Shown in pieces: positions 25,637 to 37,514 of a stretch of 64,000 nt of DNA. The stretch is from an uncultured Roseovarius sp. (GTDB lineage: Bacteria > Pseudomonadota > Alphaproteobacteria > Rhodobacterales > Rhodobacteraceae). The notes under the pieces are model-generated. The model saw only the letters and a program-made list of their open reading frames with translations, was not told where the DNA came from and did not search any database. How positions within the stretch are numbered: the stretch's first letter is position 1; the number at the start of each line of letters is the position of its first letter. The stretch is taken from NCBI GenBank assembly GCA_947497295.1, contig CANMFU010000006.1:81641-145640 (forward strand), given 5' to 3'. Made by a program: the position numbers and the translations under genes.

Positions 25637-26971
25637 ATGCAGGTCACCGAGACCCAGAACGAAGGCCTCAAGCGCGCCTACAAAATGCTTCTGACCGCTC
25701 AGGAGCTGGACGCCAAGGTTATGGAAAAGCTGAAAGAAGCGCAGCCCGATGTCGAAATGAAGGGCTTTCGCAAGGGCAAGGTGCCGCTGGCGCTGATGAA
25801 AAAGAATTTCGGCCAGCGCGTCATGGGCGAAGCCATGCAGGAGGCCGTCGACGAGGCCATGAAGGGGCATTTTGAGGAAAAGGGCGTGCGCCCTGCCGCT
25901 GAACCTGCGATGAAAATGACCAATGAAGATTGGAAAGAGGGCGACGACGTCGAGGTCGAAATGTCGTACGAGGCTCTGCCCGAGATCCCCGATCTGGACC
26001 TCAGCAAGGTCACGCTGGAGCGCCTGAAAGTCGTCCCCGATGATGCCGCCGTTGATGAGGCGCTGGCAAACCTTGCGTCGAACGCGCAGGATTTTGAGGA
26101 CCGCAAGAAAGGCACCAAGGCCAAGGACGGCGACCAGATCACGATGGATTTCGTCGGCAAGGTTGACGGCGAGGCGTTCGAGGGCGGCACAGCCGAGGAT
26201 TATCCGCTGGTCCTGGGCTCGGGCAGCTTTATCCCCGGCTTCGAAGAGCAGCTGGTTGGCGTGAAGGCCGAAGAAGAAAAAGACGTCACAGTCAGCTTCC
26301 CCGAGGATTATCAGGCCGCACACCTGGCCGGTAAAGAGGCCGTTTTTTCCTGCACTATCAAGGCTGTAAAAGCCCCCAAGGATGCCGAGATCGACGACGA
26401 GCTGGCCAAGAAGTTCGGCGCCGAGGATCTGGACGGGCTGAAAGGCCAGATTCGCGAGCGGCTGGAGGCCGAATATGCCGGCGCCGCCCGCGCGGTGATG
26501 AAGCGCGCGATGCTGGACGAGCTGGACAAGATGGTCAGCTTTGAGTTGCCCCCTTCGATGGTCGAGCAGGAAGCCAAGCAGATCGCGCATCAGCTGTGGC
26601 ATGACGACAACCCCGACGTTCAGGGCCACGATCACCCCGAGATCGAGACGACGGACGAGCACAACAAACTGGCCGAGCGCCGCGTGCGTCTGGGCCTTTT
26701 GCTGGCCGAGCTGGGCCAGCGCGCCGAGGTTCAGGTGACCGATCAGGAAATGACGCAGGCCATCATGGAGCAGGCCCGCCAGTATCCCGGTCAGGAGCGC
26801 CAGTTCTTTGAGTTCATCCAGCAGAACCAGCAGATGCAGCAGCAGATGCGTGCGCCGATCTTCGAGGACAAGGTCATCGACTATGTCGCTGAGCAGGCGA
26901 AGGTGACCGAGAAAGAAGTGTCCAAGGCCGATCTGGAGAAAGAAATCGAAAAGCTGGACGAAGAGGCCTGA
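25637..26971 (+). CDS. tig: Trigger factor, ribosome-associated chaperone
   Basis: Trigger factor binds the ribosome exit tunnel and helps nascent chains fold. The 444-residue protein has the N-terminal ribosome-binding domain ([19 protein letters not shown] equals the GFRxGKxP signature), the FKBP-type peptidyl-prolyl isomerase domain ([28 protein letters not shown]) and a long helical C-terminal chaperone domain. AAGGA lies six bases before the ATG. Followed by a strong bidirectional terminator. Confidence 0.98.
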   Translation: MQVTETQNEGLKRAYKMLLTAQELDAKVMEKLKEAQPDVEMKGFRKGKVPLALMKKNFGQRVMGEAMQEAVDEAMKGHFEEKGVRPAAEPAMKMTNEDWKEGDDVEVEMSYEALPEIPDLDLSKVTLERLKVVPDDAAVDEALANLASNAQDFEDRKKGTKAKDGDQITMDFVGKVDGEAFEGGTAEDYPLVLGSGSFIPGFEEQLVGVKAEEEKDVTVSFPEDYQAAHLAGKEAVFSCTIKAVKAPKDAEIDDELAKKFGAEDLDGLKGQIRERLEAEYAGAARAVMKRAMLDELDKMVSFELPPSMVEQEAKQIAHQLWHDDNPDVQGHDHPEIETTDEHNKLAERRVRLGLLLAELGQRAEVQVTDQEMTQAIMEQARQYPGQERQFFEFIQQNQQMQQQMRAPIFEDKVIDYVAEQAKVTEKEVSKADLEKEIEKLDEEA

Positions 26972-26999
26972 TAAGGTCCGTCAGCTCTGGCAAAATTGG

Positions 27000-27031
27000 A
27001 AAGAGCGGGTCCTTGCGGCCCGCTCTTTTCG
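27000..27031. terminator. Bidirectional intrinsic terminator between tig and metG
   Basis: AAAGAGCGGG (27000-27009) pairs with CCCGCTCTTT (27019-27028) and the stem is flanked by A and T runs, so it can stop tig on the plus strand and metG on the minus strand. Confidence 0.88.
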
Positions 27032-27072
27032 TTTCCATGGCTGAGTGATACTTGTACCCGGCTCAGGTGGCG

Positions 27073-28791
<1,719 letters not shown>

Positions 28792-28864
28792 GATGCCCCT
28801 CGTTCAAACGCGTGGCACCGCTTTAGCGCAAGCGCCGCACCGGTGCCAGTGCATAGGCGGCGCA

Positions 28865-30088
28865 TCACTTGGCGTCGCGGCTGCCCTTGGTCAGCCGCCC
28901 GATGACAAAGCTGGTGCGCGGGCTCCAGACATAGCGCGTGCGCGGCGCCTGGCCGGGGCGCATACGCATCCGCACGAGGCCGAAAATGACGAGCAGGACG
29001 TGGCCCGCGGCAATCATCACGAACATCGCGGATGGCCCATATGCCTCAATCAGGCCCGACGCCATCAGCGGCGCCGCGATGGCCCCGAGCGCGTAGAAAA
29101 ACATCAGCGCCGCAGACAGTTCGACCCTCTGATCAGACGTGGCAAAATCATTGGCATGCGCGACGGAAACCGAGTAAATCGGGAATGATGTCAGCCCGAA
29201 AAAGAACGCGGTCAGCAAGACGCCTTCGGCTGACAGCGCGCCCAGCCACGCCGTCACCGCGCAACTGATGATTGCGGCGACCGACAGCCAGATCAGCACA
29301 TGGCGCCGGTCATATTTATCCGCCAGCCAGCCCACCGGAATTTGGGCAAGCGCGCCGCCCAATACGAAAGCGGCCAGAAACCAGGCGATCTGTGTGGTCG
29401 CAAGACCCACCTGCTGGCCATAAAGCGGGCCGATCATGCGAAATGTCGCGCTGCTCAGCGCCGCCACCACCACACCGGCAGCCGCCAGAGGCGAACAGGC
29501 GATGGCAAGGCCGGGCCGCAGGCGCGGCGCGCTGGGAGTTTCGGGCTGCTGCGCCCGCGTCAATGTGATCGGCAGCAAGGCGGCACAGCACAGCATCGCC
29601 AGCAGGTTGTAGGACACATATGATGCTGGCTCCAGAACCGAAATCAGCATCTGCGCTATCAGCGACGCGCCCATGTCCACCAGCCGATAAGTGCCCATAG
29701 CACGCCCGCGCGTGGCGTTCGTGACCTTGGCCTGCAGCCATGCCTCCAGCACCGTATAACAGCCGGCGATGCACAGACCCATGGCCATCCGCATGATCGC
29801 CCAGGCCCAGGGATCGACCACCAGCATGTGAGAGATCAGCGACAGCGTTCCGGCCGCCGTGAATGCCGCAAAGGCGCGGCTGTGTCCGACACTGCCCATC
29901 AGGCGTGGCGCGCCCCAGCAGCCGATGAAAAAGCCGAAGAAATGCGCCGACCCCAGCAGTCCGATCTGCGCTGTCGTAAAATCCAGCGCCAGCCCGCTGA
30001 GCGCATCCAGCGGGCCAAGCCCGCCCGAGGCCAATTGCATCAGTATCACCGACAGGAACAGCGCCGCGAAGGAGATCATCATACGCAT
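28865..30088 (-). CDS. MFS transporter, YcaD-like
   Basis: Major facilitator of 407 residues with twelve predicted membrane segments. Between segments 2 and 3 lies GCWGAPRLMGSVGHSRAF, and WLADKYDRRHVLIWLS is the second-half copy of the MFS loop motif. The overall pattern resembles the YcaD/DUF-type MFS group of unknown substrate. The ATG at 30088 starts directly before the first membrane segment and is preferred to the longer frame from 30151, whose extension is basic and hydrophilic. Confidence 0.85.
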   Translation of the reverse strand: MRMMISFAALFLSVILMQLASGGLGPLDALSGLALDFTTAQIGLLGSAHFFGFFIGCWGAPRLMGSVGHSRAFAAFTAAGTLSLISHMLVVDPWAWAIMRMAMGLCIAGCYTVLEAWLQAKVTNATRGRAMGTYRLVDMGASLIAQMLISVLEPASYVSYNLLAMLCCAALLPITLTRAQQPETPSAPRLRPGLAIACSPLAAAGVVVAALSSATFRMIGPLYGQQVGLATTQIAWFLAAFVLGGALAQIPVGWLADKYDRRHVLIWLSVAAIISCAVTAWLGALSAEGVLLTAFFFGLTSFPIYSVSVAHANDFATSDQRVELSAALMFFYALGAIAAPLMASGLIEAYGPSAMFVMIAAGHVLLVIFGLVRMRMRPGQAPRTRYVWSPRTSFVIGRLTKGSRDAK

Positions 30089-30233
30089 CGTGCCGTCAGT
30101 CCCCCGGTGAACGCCGCCGCCCTTGCGGCCAACATTGCGGCGAGATTGCACAGCAAGCCGGTCGAAGCCAAGCTTGGCATTGCGCTGCGGTCGAAAATAT
30201 CCGGCATTGCATCACGCCCGGCCCGGAGGCGCG

Positions 30234-31760
30234 TCAATCCTCGCCGGTTTCCAGCGTCAGGGGGACAGGTTTGGTGCGCAGATCATCGACGCGCAGCGCG
30301 TGTTCGGGTTTTGACAGGCGGTTGCGCACGACCCAGTGCAGGCGCTCTTCGGCGCGGGTGATGGCAACGTAGGCAAGGCGTTTCCACAGCGGCTGTCCCG
30401 CTTCGCTGCGGCCCATCCGGGCGGCGGCGTAGAGATCGGGGGAGAAGACCTGCACATCCTTCCATTGCGACCCTTGTGCCTTGTGGATGGTGACAGCGGC
30501 GCCGTGCAGGAACGTGGCGCCCATGTTTGCCGCGAAGGGAATGAACGGCTCTTCCTCGCCCGGCTTTTCGATTTTCACGATGCTGGCGGCGCTGATTTGC
30601 GGATCTTCGGCACCCATGACGTGCAGGCGCGAAAAGCCGGGTTTGCGGCCCGGCCCGAGGTAGATGACCTGCGCGCCCTTGATCAGGCCGCGCGCTTCGA
30701 GGTCGAGGCGTTTCTTGCGGTGTTTCAGCGGCAGCTCGATGCCGTCGCAGATCAGCGGCTCGCCTTCCAGCAGCGCATCCTCGGGGGCGCCGTGGACGGC
30801 ACGAAAGGCATTGATCAGACGGATGCGCGTGGCGTTGCGCCAGACCAATACGGGGCTGCGCGCCATCAGGTCGACTTGCACGCGCTGCGCCCATTGCACG
30901 CGGTCGTCGCGTTTTGCGGCGTCTTCGATCATTCGCTCGAAGTCGTGGAATTCGAGGTCTGGATCGGCCAATGCATGCGCCAGATCGAGGATCGGATTAT
31001 CGGCGTCCTGGCGGTGGATGCGGTGCAGAATCAGCTTGGCCGGTTCGGGCAGGGTTTCGAACACCATGCCGCCATCGCCGCCCACCGGGGCCAGCTGCGC
31101 GGGGTCGCCAAACAGCAGAAGGGTTGGAAAAATCTCTTTCAGATCATCCATCTGGCGGGTGTCCAGCATGCTGGCCTCGTCGACAAAGCCGATATCCAGC
31201 GGCTCGTCCCGGCGTTTCCATCCGGTGATGAAATCGCTGCCCTTCAGGCCCGCGGCAGCAAGCGCGCCGGGGATGGATTTGTTCGTCTGGTAGAACGCGA
31301 ACGCACGGTCGAGTGCGGTTTCCGACAGATCGGCCATTTCCGGGCGCTCGCCATTGCCGGCCAGCCATTCGGCGATCTTCTCATACTCGGGGTCATAGAC
31401 CGGGGTGTAGAGGATGCGGTGGATCGTGGTTGCCGGCACGCCGTGCATGCGCAGGACCGATGCGGCCTTGTTCGTCGGGGCGAGGATGGCGAGCGTGCGG
31501 CCGTCCTTGCGCTTCTTGCCCTCGTAATCGCCCGAGACGATATCGACGCCCGCCTCCTCCAGCGCGCGGTAGAGCGCGGCCAGAAGCAGGGTCTTGCCCG
31601 ATCCTGCCTTGCCGATCACGGCCATGACGCTGGTATCGCCTTCGCGCGGGGGCGTGGTCGTGCTGTTGTCCAGATCGACCCCGGCAGTGCGCAGGGCCGC
31701 TGTGATGCGGTCATGCGCCTCGGCCTGATCGGGGGAGTATGTGAGGGCGGTTTCTGTCAT
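30234..31760 (-). CDS. RecD-like ATP-dependent DNA helicase
   Basis: Superfamily 1B helicase of 508 residues. Motif I VIGKAGSGKTLLL, motif Ia APTNKAASVLRMHG, motif II GFVDEASMLD, motif III LLFGDPAQLAPVGG, motif V (HKAQGSQWKDVQVF) and motif VI (RLAYVAITRAEERLHWV) are all present. The length and single-chain build resemble stand-alone RecD-type helicases of alphaproteobacteria, not RecBCD RecD. Likely works in DNA repair or recombination; partner genes are not nearby. Confidence 0.88.
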   Translation of the reverse strand: MTETALTYSPDQAEAHDRITAALRTAGVDLDNSTTTPPREGDTSVMAVIGKAGSGKTLLLAALYRALEEAGVDIVSGDYEGKKRKDGRTLAILAPTNKAASVLRMHGVPATTIHRILYTPVYDPEYEKIAEWLAGNGERPEMADLSETALDRAFAFYQTNKSIPGALAAAGLKGSDFITGWKRRDEPLDIGFVDEASMLDTRQMDDLKEIFPTLLLFGDPAQLAPVGGDGGMVFETLPEPAKLILHRIHRQDADNPILDLAHALADPDLEFHDFERMIEDAAKRDDRVQWAQRVQVDLMARSPVLVWRNATRIRLINAFRAVHGAPEDALLEGEPLICDGIELPLKHRKKRLDLEARGLIKGAQVIYLGPGRKPGFSRLHVMGAEDPQISAASIVKIEKPGEEEPFIPFAANMGATFLHGAAVTIHKAQGSQWKDVQVFSPDLYAAARMGRSEAGQPLWKRLAYVAITRAEERLHWVVRNRLSKPEHALRVDDLRTKPVPLTLETGED

Positions 31761-31805
31761 GGCCGGACACTATAGGCGAGGGGCGAGGGGTGCCAGCGAA
31801 AGACG

Positions 31806-31831
31806 CGCCCGGCGCGAGTGAGCGCCGGGCG
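31806..31831 (-). terminator. Strong GC hairpin downstream of manB
   Basis: CGCCCGGCGC (31806-31815) and GCGCCGGGCG (31822-31831) form a perfect 10-bp stem with loop GAGTGA. On the minus strand a short T-rich stretch follows. It lies 11 bases past the phosphomannomutase stop. Confidence 0.65.
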
Positions 31832-31841
31832 GCGTATGGGG

Positions 31842-33338
31842 TCAGATCGTCTGATCGTAGTCACCGACCGACTGCTCGGTGCGGATGACCGCGTCGATAT
31901 CCGCGAATATGCTGCGCATTTCCGCCTCGCTTTCGCTGCTTTCGCAAACGACGACCAGATTGGGCGTGTTGGAGGAGGCGCGCACCAGACCCCAGCTGCC
32001 ATTGTCGAGGATCACGCGGGCGCCGTTGACGGTGACGACCTGCGCGATCTTGCGGCCTGCCAGCGGCTTGCCTGCCTCGTGATGGGCGACCAGCTTGGCG
32101 ACCAGACGGTCCAGCACATCGTATTTTTCAAGGTCGGCGCAATAGGGCGACATGGTGGGGGTTGCGTAAGTGACCGGCAGGGCACGGCGCAGATCGGCCA
32201 TGGATTTGTCCGGGTTGCGGTCCATCAGCTTGCAGATCTCGACGGCCACGCGCATGCCGCAATCATAGCCGCGCCCGATCGGTTCGGCGAGGAAGTAGTG
32301 GCCGGATTTCTCGAACCCCGCCAGCGCGCCGATCTCCTTGACGCGGCGTTTCATGTGGCTGTGGCCGGTTTTCCAGTAATCGGCCTTGGCCCCGTTGGCC
32401 TGCAATTCGGGGTCCGAAGCGAACAGCCCGGTTGATTTCACGTCCGCGACAAAGGTGCTGCCGGGATAGAGGCGTGCAAAATCGCGGGCCATGATGACGC
32501 CCATCTTGTCGGCGAAAATCTCCTCGCCCTCATTGTCGACCACGCCGCAGCGGTCGCCGTCGCCATCGAACCCCAGCGCGAAATCGGCGCCAGAGGCGCG
32601 CACGCTGGCGGCCATGTCATGCAGCATTTCCATCGCTTCGGGGTTCGGGTTGTAGTGGGGGAAGGTATAGTCCAGTTCGTTATGCGACGGGATCACCTCG
32701 ACCCCCATGCGCGCGAACAGCTCGGGCGCGAAGGCCGACGCGGTGCCGTTACCGGTCGCGCAAACCACCTTGAGCGGGCGCGTCATTTTGAAGTCGCCGA
32801 CCAGATCGTCAAGATAGGCCTCGCGCACGCCGTCGACAAATTCGTAACTGCCGCCGGGGCGGGGCTGGCCGCGGCCCTCCAGAACGATCGACTTCAACTC
32901 GTTCATCTCATCGGGGCCGTGGGTCAGGGGACGCTCGAACCCCATCTTGACGCCGGTCCAGCCGTTGGGGTTATGCGAGGCCGTCACCATCGCCACGGCA
33001 GGCGCATCCAGATGAAACTGCGCGAAATAGGCCATCGGGCTAAGGGCCGGGCCGATATCCATCACCTTGATCCCCGCCTGCATCAGGCCCAGCATCAGCG
33101 CGTTTTTGATCGTCAGCGAATAGTCGCGATAGTCGTTGCCGACCGCGATCACCGGATCAATCCCGCGCGCAATCATCTGAGTTCCCAGGCCCAGGCCCAG
33201 TGCCGTCATGCCGGGCAGGTTGATTTCCTCGGGATATTTCCAGCGGGCGTCATATTCACGGAATCCCGTGGGCGCGATCATCGGATCACGCAGGAATTCC
33301 CAAGTGTTCGGGGTGACGGTAGGGGCGGGTTTGGTCAC
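31842..33338 (-). CDS. manB: Phosphomannomutase/phosphoglucomutase
   Basis: Interconverts hexose 1- and 6-phosphates, feeding GDP-mannose or UDP-glucose for surface polysaccharides. The 498-residue protein shows the phosphoserine loop VTASHNPNGWTG (S121), the metal loop GFDGDGDRCGVVD, the sugar-binding GFEKSGHYF and the phosphate-binding C-terminal loop VRASSNTPNLV. Encoded next to the capsule-export genes at 33450-35718, same strand, which fits a role in capsule precursor supply. AlgC-like dual specificity cannot be told from sequence. Confidence 0.93.
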   Translation of the reverse strand: MTKPAPTVTPNTWEFLRDPMIAPTGFREYDARWKYPEEINLPGMTALGLGLGTQMIARGIDPVIAVGNDYRDYSLTIKNALMLGLMQAGIKVMDIGPALSPMAYFAQFHLDAPAVAMVTASHNPNGWTGVKMGFERPLTHGPDEMNELKSIVLEGRGQPRPGGSYEFVDGVREAYLDDLVGDFKMTRPLKVVCATGNGTASAFAPELFARMGVEVIPSHNELDYTFPHYNPNPEAMEMLHDMAASVRASGADFALGFDGDGDRCGVVDNEGEEIFADKMGVIMARDFARLYPGSTFVADVKSTGLFASDPELQANGAKADYWKTGHSHMKRRVKEIGALAGFEKSGHYFLAEPIGRGYDCGMRVAVEICKLMDRNPDKSMADLRRALPVTYATPTMSPYCADLEKYDVLDRLVAKLVAHHEAGKPLAGRKIAQVVTVNGARVILDNGSWGLVRASSNTPNLVVVCESSESEAEMRSIFADIDAVIRTEQSVGDYDQTI

Positions 33339-33449
33339 AGGCGGATCTCACTCAATGAAAAGACAGTATAGGCCTCGGGCAGATGGACTGCCCGAGATGT
33401 GAAGCTGAACTGCGCCTCAGGGATGCCAGACTAAGCGCATAAACTCAAT

Positions 33450-35081
33450 TCAAGATGAGACCTGTTCGCGCAGGATCGACGCGGTCAGCGATATCATCAG
33501 GTAAATTCCGGCAAAAACAAGGAATGCCAAAATGGTATTCTCGAATGCGCGCGGATAGGAAGCATCCTGCGACGCGACGGGATTGACGCTGACGGTCAGA
33601 TAGCGGACCTGCTTGTTTGCCTCGCTCGCGGTCAGACGCTGCGCCTCAAGCGCGGCTTGCAGAACCATGTCTGCTGTTAACAGATCCGCCTGCGCCATCT
33701 GAATATCAGCAGTCTGCGAAGCCAGCGAAGCCCTGCCTTCGGTGGCGTCCGTCAGGCGCGCCCGTTGCTTGATCTGTTCGATCTGAAGGATTTCGATTTC
33801 ACTGGTCAGTGCTTCGACCTTGGCGCGGTTGGGGCGCGCATTGTTCATCTGCGTGCTCAGCGCCAGTTGCTTTTCCTGAAGCTGGAGTTCGACATTACCG
33901 ATGAGCGACCGGATATTAGCGATCTCGCCCTCGGGGTCCAGAACGGTGCCTTCCTGCATTACGACCAATTGGCGCTGCGCCTCGCGCCGCTCTTCCTTGG
34001 CCTCGGCAAGGCTGGCGGTGGAGGATTCGACGGCATCCTCGCGTTTGCGCCGGGACAGATCGTCAACGCGTTCTTCGGCATACGTGATAAGCTTGCGCGA
34101 GAACTCGGCGCTGGTTTCGGGGTTTGCTGTCGATACCTCCATGCGCAGCACGCCCTCAGTAGGATCGTAGCCGATCTTCATGTATTTTTTATAAAGCTTA
34201 TAAGCTTCCTCATTGCTGGCATCGGGTTTCAGACGCTGGATCGGGTCGATCCATGGCTGGCTGAAATGATCGCGAAAGCCAACGTCGCGGTCCAGCCGCA
34301 GCATTGCATCCTTGGACAGCAGGTACGATTGCGTGGCGATTGCATCCTGTCCAGTGGCAAACTGGCTGGGTAGTTTAAAGCCGCCCATGCTGCCGCCGCC
34401 ACCGCCATCGGCAGACAGAATCAGAAATTCGGACTTGGTCGAATACATCGGCGTTGCGACGCCATAATAATAGTAGCCCGCCAGCAACGTCGGCAGCAAA
34501 ACAAATGCTGTCAGGCGCGACAGCAGTAGCAAAAGTTTTCGGCGGCGGCGTCTGCCGATATCGCGCTGGATACGCATGATTTCCGCGCTGCGCCGGTCTG
34601 CGGGGCTAAGCTCGGTTGACGGGAGGGTGGATTGCGTCGGTATCGTCTGGGGCAATTGCACGCGAGGGCTGTCTGCGTCGCCCACTTTGGAGGGGGCCAG
34701 ATGGCCAATGTCGCGCTCGTTTCTGTCTTTCGTTACCAACTCAATAATCGAGGAGCGCTGAAACGGGTCAATTCCCCGGGCCCGCAGTAGCCGCACGGCA
34801 TCAAAATCCGATGTTGGCGCCAGTCCCTGTTTCTGCGCCACACGCCGTGCCATGCGCAACTGGCGGCCTGTCAGGCCCTCATTGCGAATGTCGTCGATGT
34901 CAAGCGAGACGCCCATTTCATGCGCGCTGCTGACATCGCCGCTGAGCGGGGCATCGCGCTGCTGCGACTGCTCGGACGCAGTATCCGGGTGCATATCATC
35001 CGGCGGCGCCGCGCCCGCCGGAGCCTCGGTGCCGGGAGTGCGGCGGATGCGGAATTTTCTAGCCTTGGGTTTCGTAGTCAT
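33450..35081 (-). CDS. kpsE: Capsule polysaccharide export inner-membrane protein (KpsE/CtrB/BexC family)
   Basis: Polysaccharide co-polymerase subunit that links the ABC exporter to the outer-membrane channel. The 543-residue chain has a long disordered, Pro/Arg-rich cytoplasmic N-terminus (~1-185), a first membrane segment (LTAFVLLPTLLAGYYYYG), a periplasmic part with a long coiled coil (residues ~330-480, rich in EERREAQRQL-type heptads), and a C-terminal membrane segment (ILAFLVFAGIYLMISL). The N-terminal extension is unusual beside the ~380-residue E. coli KpsE. The ATG at 35081 lies inside the end of kpsT (23-base overlap), so the pair is coupled. Confidence 0.87.
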   Translation of the reverse strand: MTTKPKARKFRIRRTPGTEAPAGAAPPDDMHPDTASEQSQQRDAPLSGDVSSAHEMGVSLDIDDIRNEGLTGRQLRMARRVAQKQGLAPTSDFDAVRLLRARGIDPFQRSSIIELVTKDRNERDIGHLAPSKVGDADSPRVQLPQTIPTQSTLPSTELSPADRRSAEIMRIQRDIGRRRRRKLLLLLSRLTAFVLLPTLLAGYYYYGVATPMYSTKSEFLILSADGGGGGSMGGFKLPSQFATGQDAIATQSYLLSKDAMLRLDRDVGFRDHFSQPWIDPIQRLKPDASNEEAYKLYKKYMKIGYDPTEGVLRMEVSTANPETSAEFSRKLITYAEERVDDLSRRKREDAVESSTASLAEAKEERREAQRQLVVMQEGTVLDPEGEIANIRSLIGNVELQLQEKQLALSTQMNNARPNRAKVEALTSEIEILQIEQIKQRARLTDATEGRASLASQTADIQMAQADLLTADMVLQAALEAQRLTASEANKQVRYLTVSVNPVASQDASYPRAFENTILAFLVFAGIYLMISLTASILREQVSS

Positions 35082-35718
35082 AAAGCTGTTTTGCCTCTTC
35101 CAAGGTGTCGAACATATAAAGTTGACCACCCATCAGCACGGCCGCGGAGGTCGCGAACTTCTCAAGCGTCGCGGGCGAATGGGACACAATGATGACGGTC
35201 GTCGTCTCCAGCCGCTCGCGCAGTATCTCGCCGGCTTTGCGGTTGAACTCAACATCCGTCGAACTGGGCATGCCCTCATCAATCAGGTAGATGTCGAAAT
35301 CCAGCGCCAGCATCAGCGCAAAGGTAAAGCGTGACTTCATACCCGCGCTGTAGGTTCCAAGTGGCTGGTCGAAATACTCGCCCAGATTGCACATCCATCG
35401 GCAGAACGCCTCGACATAGTCGGGATCCAGGCCATAGAGCCGCGCAATATAACGACTGTTTTCCATCGCGGAAATCTTGGTAATGACACCGCCCATGAAA
35501 CCAAGGGGAAAGCTGATGCGACACCCGCGGCGAATTTCCCCCTCGTCAGGTTTCTCAAGACCGGCCATCATGTTGATCAGCGTCGTTTTGCCCGTTCCGT
35601 TAGGCGCCAAAATTCCCATGGAACGGCCAATTTCGACCCGAAAAGATACCTTTTCCAAGATCACCTTGCGCTGGGTGCCGGTCCAGAAGGACTTGCTGAC
35701 GTTGTCGAATTCGAGCAT
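35059..35718 (-). CDS. kpsT: Capsule ABC exporter ATP-binding protein (KpsT/CtrD family)
   Basis: ATPase of an ABC-2 capsule exporter, 219 residues, the usual KpsT length. Walker A is GILAPNGTGKTTLINMMAG, the signature is TYSAGMKSRFTFA (KpsT-like in place of LSGGQ), and Walker B is IYLIDEGMPSSTD. GGAG four bases upstream supports the ATG at 35718. Overlaps kpsE. The membrane permease KpsM that it must pair with is not adjacent and was not seen in the window. Confidence 0.92.
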   Translation of the reverse strand: MLEFDNVSKSFWTGTQRKVILEKVSFRVEIGRSMGILAPNGTGKTTLINMMAGLEKPDEGEIRRGCRISFPLGFMGGVITKISAMENSRYIARLYGLDPDYVEAFCRWMCNLGEYFDQPLGTYSAGMKSRFTFALMLALDFDIYLIDEGMPSSTDVEFNRKAGEILRERLETTTVIIVSHSPATLEKFATSAAVLMGGQLYMFDTLEEAKQLYDYETQG

Positions 35719-35960
35719 GCGCTCTCCGAAAACTGCTTCGCGGCCCTCTTTTGTCGGGGCCTTGGCGGGATGGTGTATCACGCATTGTGCGGGAATGGTC
35801 GTACAATAGACAGGGTTTCAAGGCAAATTATGCTAAAGTTGTAAAAAATTCGTGCATATCACACCGCTCTTCGCGGCATTCGGAAACAATGACCCATAGT
35901 ATGTGAGCGCCGCAGGCCCCCGTATTGGCATTTTGGCGCACACGACCCTATCTGCCATTC

Positions 35961-36551
35961 ATGTCCGATCTCACTGACCACATCAGCCGCTGCCGTCTGT
36001 GTGCTGACCGCTTCGCCGCAACGGCAAGTGCGCACAGCCCGCGCCCGGTGGCATGGTTTGCGCCGGGGGCCCGGCTGCTGATCGCAGGGCAGGCGCCCGG
36101 CGCGCGGGTGCATGAGTCCGGCGTGCCGTTTGACGATGCATCGGGCGACCGGCTGCGCGAGTGGCTGGGGCTGGAGCGGTCGGCATTCTATGATCGCTCG
36201 CGCGTGGCGATCGTGCCAATGGCGTTCTGCTTTCCGGGATATGACGCGAATGGCAGCGATCTGCCCCCGCCCGCCATTTGCCGCCAGACATGGCATGATG
36301 CGGTACTGGAAGAATTGGCCCCGATCCGGCTGCGGGTGCTCGTCGGCGCCTATGCCCATCGCTATCATCTGGGCGCGCGCGGCAGCATGACCCAGACGGT
36401 TTCGGGCTGGCGCGACCATGCACCGGGGGTTTTCGCCTTGCCGCATCCGTCATGGCGCAATACCGGATGGATCAGGAAAAATCCGTGGTTCGAGGCGCAG
36501 GTTCTGCCCGCGCTGCGCGCCCAAGTCGCAAAGGTGATGCACGATGGCTGA
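35961..36551 (+). CDS. Uracil-DNA glycosylase family protein
   Basis: UDG-superfamily protein of 196 residues, which would remove damaged bases such as uracil from DNA. Motif A-like region LLIAGQAPGARVHESGVPF, then SGDRLREWLGL; motif B-like HPSWRN near the C-terminus (FALPHPSWRNTGW). N-terminal CRLCADRF gives two Cys, too few for a clear 4Fe-4S UDG cluster; HSPRP follows. ATG at 35961 (MSDLTDHI) is preferred. Overlaps the next gene by 8 bases (ATGGCTGA). Confidence 0.8.
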   Translation: MSDLTDHISRCRLCADRFAATASAHSPRPVAWFAPGARLLIAGQAPGARVHESGVPFDDASGDRLREWLGLERSAFYDRSRVAIVPMAFCFPGYDANGSDLPPPAICRQTWHDAVLEELAPIRLRVLVGAYAHRYHLGARGSMTQTVSGWRDHAPGVFALPHPSWRNTGWIRKNPWFEAQVLPALRAQVAKVMHDG

Positions 36552-37329
36552 AACCGAACTGGACCGTATGCATGCGGTGATGGAGAACGGGGTCGAGGAC
36601 GGCACGGCGCGTCTGGGCTTTTATCACGCGCTGGCCGATACTCAGCTGTTCTTGTTGCTTACAGGCGAGCCGACGGGCGATGACATCCGCCCGCAGACCT
36701 ATGATGTCGAGGGCGTGCCGCATGCGCTGGCCTTCGATACCGAGGATCGGCTGGCTGAATTCACCGGCGCCGCCGCGCCCTATGCCGCCCTGCCGGGCCG
36801 CGTTTTGGCTGGAATGCTGGCAGGTGCGGGCGCCGGGTTGGGTCTGAACCTGGGGGTTGCGACGTCGTCGATCCTGCTCCCGCCGGAGGCGCTGGAATGG
36901 CTGCATGAAACGTTGGGGCAGGGCGGTGGCGCCGAGGGCGGCGCGCGTCCCGATGCGCTGACACCGCCGGGCAATGTGCCGCAAGCCGTCCTGAACGCGC
37001 TGGATGCCAAGCTGGCCCGCGCCGGGGGGCTGGCCAGCCATGCATGTCTGGCCGGGACGCGCTATGCGGGGGGCGAGACGGGGCATCTACTGGTATTTAT
37101 CGGCGCAGTTCAAAGCGCCGAGGCTGCATTGACCCGCGCGGTGTCCGAAGCGTTGACCTTCTCAGGAGTGGAGGCCGGCACGCTGGATGTCGGCTTTGCC
37201 GATCTGGGCAGCGCGTTGGCCCAACGGATTGAGCGCGTAGGCCTGCGGTTTGATCTGCCGAAGCCTGAGACGCCAGAGCAGAGGGCAGCGCCCGGATCAG
37301 ACCCGGACAAGCCGCCAAAGCTGCGATAG
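36544..37329 (+). CDS. SseB-domain protein
   Basis: Protein of 261 residues with an SseB-type N-terminal domain (LADTQLFLLLTGEP, then HALAFDTEDRLAEF and GLGLNLGVATSSILLPPEALEW broken over strands). The family has no firm enzymatic role; E. coli SseB is linked to serine sensitivity. The C-terminal ~110 residues correspond to a second SseB-related domain, followed by a Pro/Lys-rich tail. Expressed with the upstream glycosylase gene judging by the ATGGCTGA overlap. Confidence 0.78.
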   Translation: MAETELDRMHAVMENGVEDGTARLGFYHALADTQLFLLLTGEPTGDDIRPQTYDVEGVPHALAFDTEDRLAEFTGAAAPYAALPGRVLAGMLAGAGAGLGLNLGVATSSILLPPEALEWLHETLGQGGGAEGGARPDALTPPGNVPQAVLNALDAKLARAGGLASHACLAGTRYAGGETGHLLVFIGAVQSAEAALTRAVSEALTFSGVEAGTLDVGFADLGSALAQRIERVGLRFDLPKPETPEQRAAPGSDPDKPPKLR

Positions 37330-37514
37330 CGAGCGCTTTTGGCTGTTTTGGCGTTCCCGGTCATAGCCCCGTATCGCCGGAGCCAGTAATCGCATCACAC
37401 GGTCGTCCAACCTCATGCTAAGGCTGTCGGCTCTGCATGTTCACATGCGCGTCGGGCGTTCGCCAACACCATAACAACGCAAGTCTTTTGTTCATTTCGT
37501 CAACCGCGACTGGC

